From positions 62,388,182 to 62,452,181 of the forward strand of contig NC_086283.1 of the NCBI RefSeq assembly GCF_021018805.1: 64,000 nt of DNA, given 5' to 3'. Position numbers and translations under genes: made by a program. Every line of letters begins with the position of its first letter. The stretch's first letter is position 1. Under the pieces are notes generated by a model that was given only the letters and a program-made list of their open reading frames with translations, was not told the origin of the DNA and made no database searches. Shown here piece after piece: positions 49,062 through 59,697 of this stretch. Origin of the DNA: Prinia subflava (Eukaryota > Chordata > Aves > Passeriformes > Cisticolidae).

Positions 49062-49439
49062 TGTCTGAGCTGAGTCAGTAGGGGGATAAAGAGTCAAAGT
49101 TAATGACATTCTGCCCACTTCTCGAAGACTTAAAAATTTACTGTGTCCACCAGATCCTCTGACTCAGGAGAGGCCCATGCAAAGACAGAATTCCACAGCA
49201 GCTGTGACAAAGTCTCCCCTGTAGAACACTGCAGAATATTTATATAAGGACTGAGAAAGAAGGAAAAACAGAAGGGAAGAGACAAATCTAGGTATAAATT
49301 AGGAAAGAAGTTTCGGCTGTCTGCTAGGTATCTGCATCTAGTCAGTAGAGCTGCAGTTACAGTAATAAATGCTGGGCTCTTCTTTAAATGTAACTTTCAG
49401 TGACCTCTGCTTTTTTCAACCATATTCAGCTCAGTCACA
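49062..49439 (+). mobile_element. Possible old LTR
   Basis: The signals come in LTR order: TG start ('tgtctgagctgag'), a TATA box (TATATAAGG, 49241-49249), a purine-rich stretch after it, AATAAA (49364-49369), and 'gctgggctcttctttaaatg' in a U5 position, ending ...CAGTCACA. The order and spacing (TATA to AATAAA about 125 bp) fit an LTR, but I do not recognise the family. Unrelated sequence could show these signals by chance. Confidence 0.33.
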
Positions 49440-50320
49440 TAAAATTACCATTTCTGTTTTTATCACCAGGACTCACTGGTTTTGATGTATATGACAGTGT
49501 TTTCTGAACAGTTGCAGAGCATGGGTGAGAAGAGGTGGATATGATCTGAATTGTCCTCAGGATACTAAAAAACCAGCAGTATCTGTCAGTACCATATCTA
49601 TTTGCACTGCCCAACCTCAGTAATGGGGATACATCTTCACACTTTGCTTCATTCTAGAGTTGCATCAGTCAAAAGTGAATCCTGCTTGTAGTCACCACAA
49701 ACCTAACTGACCTAACAGCTATCCATTCTAGTTGATATATATTGAATTTGACTCAGTTGTACCAGTAATCTTGTCTCAGCATCGACTCACAGAAAAAGAG
49801 AACATGGATAGAAAATAACAAAGGAAGTGGGCTAACAGGATTCATTAATATTTTATTACAAAAATAATAATAATAATTCCAATAGGCATGCAATTTTGCC
49901 TTTAGGAGAAGGCTGACTAAAGAGAGGCCAGGTTACAAGCTCCATTCTGTAGCAGGAACAGCTATGGAAGTGGAGGCTGGGATACTGAGGCTAAGCCTCT
50001 GACCCAGAGTTACTTTCACGCATTGGTAATAACCTGCTGGAATAGCAGCAGAAGCATATGGCTCCTCAAAGGGATTTTTGCACTACAAAGTGAGAGGGTG
50101 GATTGGTTTTGATGAGATTCGATGTCATGTGGTGAAGCTTTATTAGTACAGTAAAATCAACTCTTTAGCTCAAAGTTCAATGCTGATACACCATGTTGTT
50201 CTTTGGATTTCCAGTTTCCAGTGTTATAATTTGATCTTTATGAAGATCTTTCCTAACGAGCAGCAAATTGCTCCTGGACTTCTCAATCATCATTTCAACC
50301 AGGTTTATCTCTTTAAGCAG
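49440..50320. other. Gene-free stretch
   Basis: No gene supported. GAGGCT/AGCCTC arms with a 1-nt spacer lie near 49986-49998. No transposon recognised. Confidence 0.55.
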
Positions 50321-50384
50321 TTCGGGGATTTGGGTGGGTTTTTTGTTTGTTTTGTTGTTATTATTTTGGTTTGGGTTTTTTTTC
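50321..50384 (+). repeat. G/T-rich low-complexity tract
   Basis: Plus-strand G/T tract with 'gggtgggttttt' and 'ggtttgggtttt' words, followed by a homopurine stretch at 50405-50450. Confidence 0.85.
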
Positions 50385-51002
50385 ACATTTCACACCTAAA
50401 TTAAAATAATCAGAAGGTGGAAAAAAGAAAAAACAGAAAGAAAAAAGAAATGTTTATCCTCTCTGTTTCTTAATAGATAGATCCATGGACAATAAGCTCT
50501 AAATCTGCAACTCCAAAGTTGTATGTCATTAGAAACTGCAGCTTGTCTATTTTCTTATTTAAAAATTAGATTTTTAAAAATTAGTTTTTACTGGTCACCA
50601 AGGTCTCTGAAGCTAAGACAACTTCAAAAGAAAATTAAAGAATAACCGGTACTGATTCCTCAGTGCACTTTTTCTATCACGTTTTTTGGGGACTTTTTGG
50701 GTCTTTTTTCTGTCTGACACTTGATTATAAAACTAGGCTTAAATCTTCTTCCTCTATTCTCTGGTGTGTTTCACAATCTCCCCTTAGATTATACATCTAA
50801 TACAAATTTTCTTACTAGATGGGAAACCATGACTTTTCTTGTTATGCTATTCTGACATGTTTAGTGAATGTTTCCATTAAACACATAAGTATTTATGTGT
50901 GTGTGTGTACCACTGCACTATATAACTTTGCCAATTGATGCCTGATTTTATTCATGGTGATTACTAGGTGTAGTTGGAAGCAAGCCATTGATTCTCCCAT
51001 AG
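50385..51002. other. Gene-free stretch
   Basis: No gene supported. A short (TG)n run lies at about 50893-50908. Confidence 0.6.
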
Positions 51003-51317
51003 GTCAAAACTGAAACCACCAAAGTTTTCCGTACCCTGCGCCTGTATTACAACAGCAAATATTTGCTCAGTGGAGAAGATAGAACAGTGTGCAACAACCT
51101 GCTCGCTCTACAAATGTCACGGAAGACTGTGAAGAAAAGGGTTGCATATGATAGTCCCAGAGTTGCCCAGAAAAGCTCTGAAATCTCATCAGAAGGAGAC
51201 AAAAATCATGTTTTTGTAATATTTCTCTGGCCAGGTACAGAGAGTCCCCAAAGATATAATAGATGCACATCCTTGTTTTTCCTTTGTTTTTTTTATTTTT
51301 TAACTATGTGCTACTGA
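51003..51317 (+). other. Exon-like open frame, unidentified
   Basis: A 105-codon plus-strand frame is open from immediately after a potential splice acceptor ('gattctcccatag', AG at 51001-51002) to a stop at 51315-51317. A potential donor (CCAG|GTACAG) lies at about 51234/51235. The translated part before it is rich in Lys, Arg and Ser ('MSRKTVKKRVAYDSPRVAQK') and free of low-complexity sequence, unlike most frames here. It has CpGs at codon positions. I recognise no family. It may be a coding or non-coding exon, a decayed retrocopy or chance. Confidence 0.25.
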
Positions 51318-53869
51318 GCCATGTAATTAGTTAACCTGTTCTTACTAGGATGATGGACAATGATATTTCTTTAATTAGAACCATTTTCACAACTGTATTC
51401 AAAGTGCTAATCATCACCTAATTACTGATACATCCTAGGAGAAGGAGAGATGGGAAGGATGAGAGATGTTTTTTCCTGCAGTTGTGATGAATGCAGAGAG
51501 TTTGTTGTGCTGTTACAAGACACCGTCACTGTGACAGTACTTGACTGTGAGAGGAGTTGTAAGCTGATCATAGGAGGAGAAGTGCTGCAAAATATAAAGA
51601 TAGTTTTTGAATATTGGAGGAATACCTATGTTCTAAAAATGGTAGAAGGCTGCAATATATGTGTTCTGTTTCCTGGCCTCAATTTTTTGTGTCTGCCTTG
51701 TTTAGCTGAGATGGAGGTCAGTGGAGAGAGCCATCCATTCATTCCCTAGGGAAGGTATTTTTGTGCATCTCAGATTGTACCCTCTGTGTGACTAGCTGCT
51801 CTGTTCAGGTTACCAAGCACTATGGGTGATGATTTTTCCTGGAGGTGAAAATACAGTTATATGCATATTATATCAGAGAAGGAGGTAGATCACAGAATAA
51901 AAAATACAGCTTTTGGGGAACCTTATTTCACTATCTGCAAGTAAATGCTGATGGTTTTTTCAGTCTGGTACTTCACTTGCAGTGATTAACACTGCAAACC
52001 AACATTACAGCAATGTCAAACGCTCATTTCCAACATTGCCCAAATTTTGGTGTATTTCACAGCAGTAAGATGTGATAGCTATGCTTGGTTGCAGGAGATA
52101 TATGTATATACTTAGGCTTCTGAATTTCCACAGTTATTTTTACCAAGCAGTGGTTCTTATCATGTAATTCAGTGAAGCACATAAAATGGACAGTGAAATT
52201 GAGAAATTAAGAAATAAGTGGAAAAAAAAAGAAAATTAGCAATAAAGTATAATCTGTGATTCAAATATGGTAAAACACTTTTTTTTCCCACATCTTATTT
52301 GTCATTGTATATCTTAGCCATTATCCATTCATCTTTATTGTAAAATACATCCTCACACACTCTGAATAACATTGGTTATTCATCTTTGTTCTGCAGTTAT
52401 CTGATAGAAATATTTTCATTATTATGAAATGCAAGGTTAAATTTGAAGACACATAACTGAAAAAAAAATTAACAGAGGTGAAATTTTTAATTACACAAGT
52501 ACAATATTTGCATATTTTAAGGAAATGGTAGGTATTCTTTCACCTCATACTAATCTATCCTATACATCATGCTTTTCTTTTAGAGGAAGAGTGAATAAAA
52601 AGCAGCTAATACACAAGTTCAACATGTATGCAAATCTTATGAAAGTAGCGGTTGTTAAACGAGATTAGTTGGAACCTATTGTAATGAAAAAGGCAGGAAG
52701 TGTCTTTCACAGTATAGAAAGCTATTTTAAAAATCCATTTATTTGACTAAAAAGTTACAAACAGTTCTTCCTATTTTGTATGACATAATGAAATCTTACC
52801 TGTGCCTTTTTACAAAAACACATGCATGTCTTCCTTGGATGTGTCCTTTGCCTTTTGTAACTGATAGGCAATTTCCAGATAAACACTTCAATCTTTCAGA
52901 TAGTATCAACAAGCCAAAACTGGGCAATTACTTAAGAAATAACTTGAGAGCTTTCTTGAGAATATTTTTTAAAATTAGCTGCTGTTATCTACTAGCTTTT
53001 CCTATCTTCTGTCTTTCTGAGCACTTCAACAACTTCAATCTTGCTTGTGGGACTTCCAGCTCTAAACAAAAACCAGAAAGCACCTAGTTTTTAGTGAAGA
53101 GATGCATAGAATGGCAGGTGCATGCTTAGCTTGCTGTAGACCAGGTGCAGCTGTGCAGCTCTGCAGGCAGTGTATACATGTACACAGGTATGAATATGTG
53201 TTGTTGCATGTATTGTTACTTTCAAACTTAAGAATGGAAGTGTTTTTACCAAATGTATAATGTAGGACCTGTGTTAGAGTTAGCTTCAACTTTTTCTATG
53301 TGTTTCAGTCTAACTCAAAAAGATGGAATTTTTTTAAAGTGCAGAAATAACCACTAAATGGGCTAAAAAAACACTATTAAGTAGTGGATTAGAGTTTTAT
53401 TTAGTATTGTCCCCTTGCTAAAATGAAGCTATACTACTTAACAAAGCTATACCACTTAATAAAGCACGATTCTCTGCCAACAAGCACAATATGGATATTG
53501 GATATTGATATTTATTTGGTTACAAAATACTGCTGGGCTTTTTTTGTCCTCAGCAATTGATGGCAAAAGTAGAACATAAGGAAGCATATTTCCCAACTAT
53601 TCTGAGAATCTTTTCTTTTTCTCAAATAATTTTACTCTGAGTCTGGAACAGCTGCCTGAAATCTTGCTATGAAAATGTGGTAATGTGATAGTTTGGTGTA
53701 TTTTGGGGGTTCTTTTTCATTTGTTTGTTTTTAAGACTAATAAGATAGTTTTTCTTAATGAATCAAGTACTGGCTAAAAGAAGAAGAGCAATCCTTACTA
53801 TTGGTGACTGCATTAATAAATCTTGTCAAACAACTGAGTTAATAAAAATGATTGAAGCAATAAATGGAA
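51318..53869. other. Gene-free stretch
   Basis: No gene or recognised transposon. The frames at 51450-51749 and 52743-53087 (plus) match nothing I know. Confidence 0.55.
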
Positions 53870-54380
53870 TGGAATTCTGTGTCCAGCTCTTGGCTCCTCA
53901 ATACAAGAGAGACTGGGAGGTCCAGGAGTGCATCCAGCAGAGGGCAACAAAGGTGATAAGGGGACTGGAGCAACTGTCTCATGAGGAATGGCTGAGAGAT
54001 CTGGACCTGTTCTACCTGGAGAAGAGAAGGTTGGGAGGGGATGGTATCCAGATACACGAGTGTCTGAAGAGAGGGTGTCAAGAGGATGGATCCAGGCTTT
54101 CCTTGATGGTGCCAAGCAATAGGACAAGAGGCACCAGGCAGAAACCGATGCACAGGAAGTCCCATCCCAATATGAGAAAGACCTTCTTCACTGTGCAGGT
54201 GACCATGCGCTAGATCAGATTGCCTAGAGAGCTTGTGAACTCCCCTTCTTTGGAAATATTTAGAAAGTGTCTAGACACAACCCCAAGTAATGTGCTCTAG
54301 GAGATCCTGCTTGGGCAGAAAGGTTGGACTAGGTGAGCTCCAGTGGACCCTTCCAATCTTACTGATTTTGTGATTCTGTA
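53870..54380 (+). mobile_element. CR1 LINE 3' fragment with readable ORF2 C-terminus
   Basis: From about 53872 to 54210 one frame is open for ~113 codons and reads the CR1 ORF2 C-terminus: 'FCVQLLAPQYKRDWEV', 'RATKVIRGLEQLSHEEWLRD', 'LEKRRLGGD', 'KRGCQEDGSRL', 'NMRKTFFTVQVT'. A stop at 54211-54213 stands where Trp is expected in the 'HWNRLP' motif. Beyond it the same frame continues as 'RLPRELVNSPSLEIF'. The tail ends 'gacccttccaatcttactga' plus a TGATTCTGTAA octamer. It lacks the RT core and is inactive. Confidence 0.95.
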
Positions 54381-55177
54381 AAAATGCATTTTTTTTTCTT
54401 TAGGAAATATCTTCCATCTCTAGTATCTTTGGCCTACAGCTACAGAACTCTGCCTCATATTTTCTATACAAAAAAATTATATCATCACTGGAGGTATAAA
54501 CTACCCAATTAAATATTTGCAGAAACATATCTAACTTTTAAAGAATCAGTCGGCCTTGCCCATAAGACAATCACAACATAATTGAGAAAGCAGTGTTATG
54601 AACCTTCAAGGAAGTAAGAGTTCCATTAGAATAAAATCAAAATCTGATCAAATATGAATCCTCTCTAGTCATAGTCCTGCTGCAGGACATTGTTGGATGG
54701 AAACTTAGTATAGACTGCTTTGCTTTGCCCAAGTTACATATTGGGTGCTGCTTGCTTGTCCACTGAGAAACTGAGGAGAATTTACTGGCAATATAACAAA
54801 CAACATATGTTATGGTGGGCTTTAAATAACCATGTATTTTGCAACTGTAGTACACAGGCATATAATTCTAAGGTATTTGAAAAAAGTTCTAGTTTGAAAG
54901 TTCAGAACACACAAAGGTCTGTTAACATAAAAATACGAAAAAAAATTGACAGATAGTGTGAATAGCACTCTGTGATTATTAGAAGTACTGGTGAATAAGA
55001 TGTAACAGTAAATGAAGTGTTGAGATTTGCAAGTGAAGTGTTGTTTTTAGCTGTAAGCTATTGTAATGTTTGAGCACACTGTTGTGTATGCTCTGAACAA
55101 AAGACTGTAAAACACTTCTGTTGTCAGCATTGGCCAATAGGAAATGACAATACTCTGCAAGTGAAAAATGGAACGGT
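54381..55177. other. Gene-free stretch with possible conserved block
   Basis: No gene supported. 55000-55240 has little simple sequence, holds a GGCCAATAGG CCAAT-type motif near 55132-55141, and could be conserved. Confidence 0.5.
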
Positions 55178-55194
55178 GCTGTCTGTCAGACAGC
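55178..55194. promoter_or_regulatory. 17-bp palindrome with paired SMAD-like cores
   Basis: GCTGTCTG and CAGACAGC, perfect 8-bp arms around one central base. GTCTG/CAGAC is the SMAD-binding core, so a paired site is possible. The palindrome is seen directly. Its use is inference. Confidence 0.3.
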
Positions 55195-56377
55195 GGTCAG
55201 GAGTCCATTTCCATTTGCACAGCAGTCTTGACGTGAATGAACATTGCAAGTCTCAACATTGAGTTTAAAGAAGCTTAGAAGCTTTTCAAGGATTATCCAA
55301 GTTAATAAGTAAATAAACAAATAAATAAATAAATGGGAAAGCACTTTGTGTTTTCCCAGTTGGTTCATCTAGGAGCTTAGGAAACTTACAACTAATTGAG
55401 TTTATTTCCAGTTTAGAATATGTATTGGATCATATTTGACGTTCTAGATTTTTGCAGTAAAATTTACAAGTTCAAAGTCCATGTTATGAAGAAGTCCTGC
55501 CAGCTCATATAAAGTTCTTTTGGTCCAGTTACACAAATCTCTCCACAGTTCACTAATCTCTTGCTTTTGTTGGTTTTTTTTTCCAAATGGAAAAAAACAA
55601 AAGATGAGTTCTCAGTTAACAGACGCCACTTTTAAAACACTAATGCTGTTTAACACAACTCTTTTATAGAAAACCAAAGAAATAATAACAATAAGAGCAG
55701 AACACTCAAATAATGATTAAAAATGAGTTCTTGTTGTTACCATACTGTACTGGAATTTCAAAAATGTAGCTTTCTTGACTCAAAAGCAGGCTTCCTTCAG
55801 GACCTTGAAAGAACCATTTTTTTACCTTGGTGTCCATTCTAACGCCTGTAAAGTGAAGATAAGAGAAATGTGTTTCACACACCATTTGTTTTAGCTTTGT
55901 GAAAGAAGAGTATGTAGCTTGAGGAATATAAAACATGAATACCAATGGAGCAACAAGAATTTTAATGGAAGCGTTCATGCTCAAAACTTTTGCTGTAGTG
56001 GTTGTTTTGTTTTCAATTAAAATGGTGAACACTGATATATGACTACATATCACTAGTTTACAAAAGAAACCTCCTCTTTCATTTCTGTGATTACTGTCTT
56101 ACACTCTACCTCATTTTCCTTTATTAAACCATGACAACATAATTATTTCATTAATTAAAGAATTAATATAGCTGTGTTGCTAAAGTATTTCATTACTTCA
56201 CAACACTTCTTCAGTGTTAGCTCTGAGTTTTCAGCTATTTTCAGCTATTTTCAGCTGAGGAACTGTAGAAAACCAAACTGCTCATTTACTGCAGTATGGG
56301 CTATAGTCTGTACTGTCAAAGAAAGCTTCAGATATATTCACCTTAAAGTGGGGTGTTTTCAGAAGAGTTTGCTTTAG
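55195..56377. other. Gene-free stretch with short tandem repeats
   Basis: Contains an (AAAT)n-type run at 55309-55335 and three tandem copies of the decamer TTTTCAGCTA (last base varying) at 56228-56257. No gene supported. Confidence 0.65.
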
Positions 56378-56591
56378 GTTTATTGTTTTGGGGTTTTGGT
56401 TAAGTTTGGTTTGGTTTCTGGTTTTTGGTTTTTGTGTTTTTGTGGTGGTTTATTGGGGTTTTGTTTGTTTGTTTGGGGGTTTTGGCGGGTTTTTGGTTTT
56501 TTGTTTTGTTTTGTTTTGGGGTTTTTTGTTGGTTTGTTTGTTGGTTGGTTGGTTTGTTTTGTTTTGTTTTGTTGTTTTGGTTTTTTGTTTC
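56378..56591 (+). repeat. Long G/T-rich tract (~210 bp)
   Basis: Nearly all G and T on the plus strand, interrupted by only a few A or C. It has several G runs of three to five ('tttgggggttttggcggg', 'gttttgggg'). The strand asymmetry means the transcript or single strand could form two- or three-tetrad G-quadruplexes or R-loops. Open frames on both strands across 56380-56799 are artefacts of this composition. Confidence 0.92.
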
Positions 56592-59500
56592 CATACTTCA
56601 AATGTTGATTAGATATTTATACTGCTTGTGTGGTTTAGTAAAAGAACTGTTTAAATGTTCTGCAGCCTTTGTAGCATCTCCATTCTTTCTTCTTTCTAAG
56701 GTTAACTGTTGCTTTCCACCTTTACTCTGCTCAGAACCAGTATTCTGTTGCTCTCTGGCCCAACAGAGCTTTAGTAGCTTCTCTAATGCCTCTCTGTGAT
56801 TCACTGTCTTTGTAGGAAAAGAAAACTGCTGGGAGCAAGTGTATTACAATAAGATGTGGCCTTGCCCAGTCTTATTGACAAATTTCTTTAGAACACCTAA
56901 TATCAACTTTATATGGACTTTCTGTGATGCATTATTGTTCCTATGCAATGGTAATAGCCTAGCATTGCAGAAGACTGGATGTATCTCTCTTATTCAATAG
57001 GACTAATCAGATGTAGCAGAAAAAGGTATATAAAAAAAACCTTGATTGTCACTACAGAATAACTGAGCTACCTGAAATCTGAAAAAATATGATGTTATCA
57101 AACAGGTGCCATGAATGCAGTCAGTGTCAGGATCAGACTCACTGGAAGATGTATAATTTCATGCTTGTATACATAATAAGTGCATTGCTCTTCAGTCTGA
57201 ATGGGGTTGCTAGATTTTCACTTTGTAGTCTTCCTGTGATGATAGATTTCTCTCTTTTTCTCTTGATCTCACTTTTTCCCTAATAAATATTGTCTACTCA
57301 GCACAGTATTTGAAGTTCCAAATGTTATCCTCTGGACAGCAGAGCATTTCTGCTCTCTGAACAGGTAATAAAACTAGGAAAATTTGACTTGACTTATTCA
57401 TCTTTGACAGTTTAGAGGGTCCTTCACAGACATGAAGGAGTTGCATAAAAAAATATCAGGTTTTTAATGCTCCACAATATCTTTCATTTATAATTAACTG
57501 ACACAGGCCCTAACCATGATAGCTGTAATCAGCATAAGGTCAGGAAGTATCAGAAACAAAGACAAGCTTGGGTAGCAATGGGCTAGTGATTGTATGCAAA
57601 AAGAGTTCTATATACAAAATCCCCATTTTTTCACAGTAGCACAAAGAGATTGCTCATATATGCAGCCTAATAAAAACAATTCTTCAGTATACCACAGTTA
57701 ATGAAAGTAATTTATATTGCAATATTGTCACTTTGTTGTAGTTTCCTGTAGCTATGTATCTCTCTGATAAGCAAATTATCTTGGTTATGGATGTTTTAAT
57801 GCCATTATTACAGAAAAGACCTGTCATTTATGTCCTCAGCTGTTCCCATACGGTCAAGGCAGCCTGAACCCTTTCTTCCTTCTCTTATCCTTAAATAGCA
57901 TCCCTTTCTTATCTTGCTCCACTAAGTGGCTTTTCTCTCACCACCAAGTGGCCTGCACACCAGGCTTCTCCTGAGGTTCTCAAAGGTTGCTCTCCCATGT
58001 GCTCAAAATATTGCCACTGTAGAAAGAGTCCTTCATTATACTTTTCTAGTTTTTCATTTTGCAAGGTTCTTGATCAAACTTTCAAGTTCATATATTGTCT
58101 ACTTTGTATCTATGATCAGTTGCATTTTCTTTCATGTGCTTCTAACTTGTAACAAAGTGAATTTTGACTTAACTTTTCTGTTTTTTCTGTATATCCTTCC
58201 ATGATGGCCCATTACCTAGAAATATTAATTCCTGAATTTCTTTGTCATGAGATCATATCTGCTTTGTATTAAAATATAGAGATGAAAAGATCCTTCTTTC
58301 TTTGCAGCCATGTTAGAGAAATTGTGAAAAGAAGTGCAGTGAAAAAAATATACTTAAACTATGAAGTATTTTGAATATCCTGTGAAACCCTTTGCTGCCT
58401 CATTTCAAGTGTCTGCCTTCTGATCTCATCTACCTTATAACTTTGAATTCTTACAGTGAATTGAATCAATGGATTTTTGCAGAGACCCTAGCCTGGAATC
58501 CTCTTCTCCAGGATGAAATTACTTCTGTCTAAATTTGCCTCTTTATGAAGTTAAATTATGATAAATTTGACCCCCTTACTCTCTAATCATCATTTCAGTT
58601 AAGTACTTCTCAACCTCATGCATGTTCTGTCTCCATTTTTAGAGTGAAAAATTGCTTGCAATATCAATTACATGTGTGGCATTATTTTTAATACTGAATT
58701 GGACATGAGGTGCAAACCTTTTGAGATGCAATGTGTATTTATGTATCTATGTCAGCTGCTACTAGCAGACCAAAAGGTGAGTGTGTGGAATAATATAGTG
58801 TTTAACACACATATTTTCTGAAAAGATTGCTGGACTGGTTTCAGCTGCCTATAATTAAAATTAGTAGATCTTGAATTATTCATAAATAAATCCTCAAACT
58901 AAGTCAGTGCCCAGTGGATTTAGATATTTCATTTCTGAATATGTTGTTAAGTCAAAGTTGCACAGTTAATCCTTCACCTTATCTTTAGTTTCTGAATTCT
59001 TTCATAGAACTGAAGATGTCTTGCTTCTGGACACTGTTAAGAAGGGTTCTCAACACAGGAAAAAAGAAAACAGTGATCCAGATTTGTATTCTTTTCTCTT
59101 AAAAGATGCAAAAGGATAACATGTACCCCAGCAAAAATATATATACTGCATATTCAGTGACCTGAACTCTTGAGCATCATCTGTAGAGGTGCAAGTAATT
59201 GTTGCATGTTGATTATTTTCATCAGCCTAAAGCATGAAAGCAATTGAGTGAAAAAATCCTCATGTTACATAAAATGATTACTGCCTGTGAGCATAATAAA
59301 CAATGTTGTTCTCACAGTGGTGATCTGAAGCAGCAGAACAAATGAGTACAGCCTGCTGATTGTGCAATGTCTTGATCATTACCAATTGCTGTAACTCCCA
59401 GTAAGTAAATGATTTAATTATTGGGGTGTCTGCATGATCTGTTTCTAAAAGGAACAAATGATAATCGTGAGAATGCACCACAGTCACTTTTGACTGCAAG

Positions 59501-59643
59501 TGACTTAAACATCTGGAGCTCTTAGTGTTTCTCATTGTTGGACTTTGCTTCTGCTCTGCTGGATGTCCAGGAGGTGTGTTAAAATGCAACCACAACAGAA
59601 TGCAAAGCCAATTTATATTCAGGAGATAAGAAATAATGAGTAG
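56592..59643. other. Gene-free stretch
   Basis: About 3 kb with no gene or recognised transposon. The minus frame at 59278-59757 includes the poly-A run and is not a gene. Confidence 0.6.
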
Positions 59644-59690
<47 letters not shown>

Positions 59691-59697
59691 GGGGAGC
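59644..59697. repeat. Poly-A run, 54 nt
   Basis: 54 uninterrupted A on the plus strand. The upstream 30 bases contain AATAAT but no canonical AATAAA, and no recognisable mRNA-like sequence precedes it. An abrupt change to G-rich sequence ('aggggagcggaaaggaaggg') follows. A retrocopy tail, homopolymer expansion or assembly artefact are all possible. Confidence 0.95.

Noticed and set aside
56388..56799. Several overlapping open frames on both strands (up to 124 codons)
   Set aside because: They arise from G/T-only sequence, which makes few stop codons and codes for Phe/Gly/Leu/Val strings. No protein family is implied.
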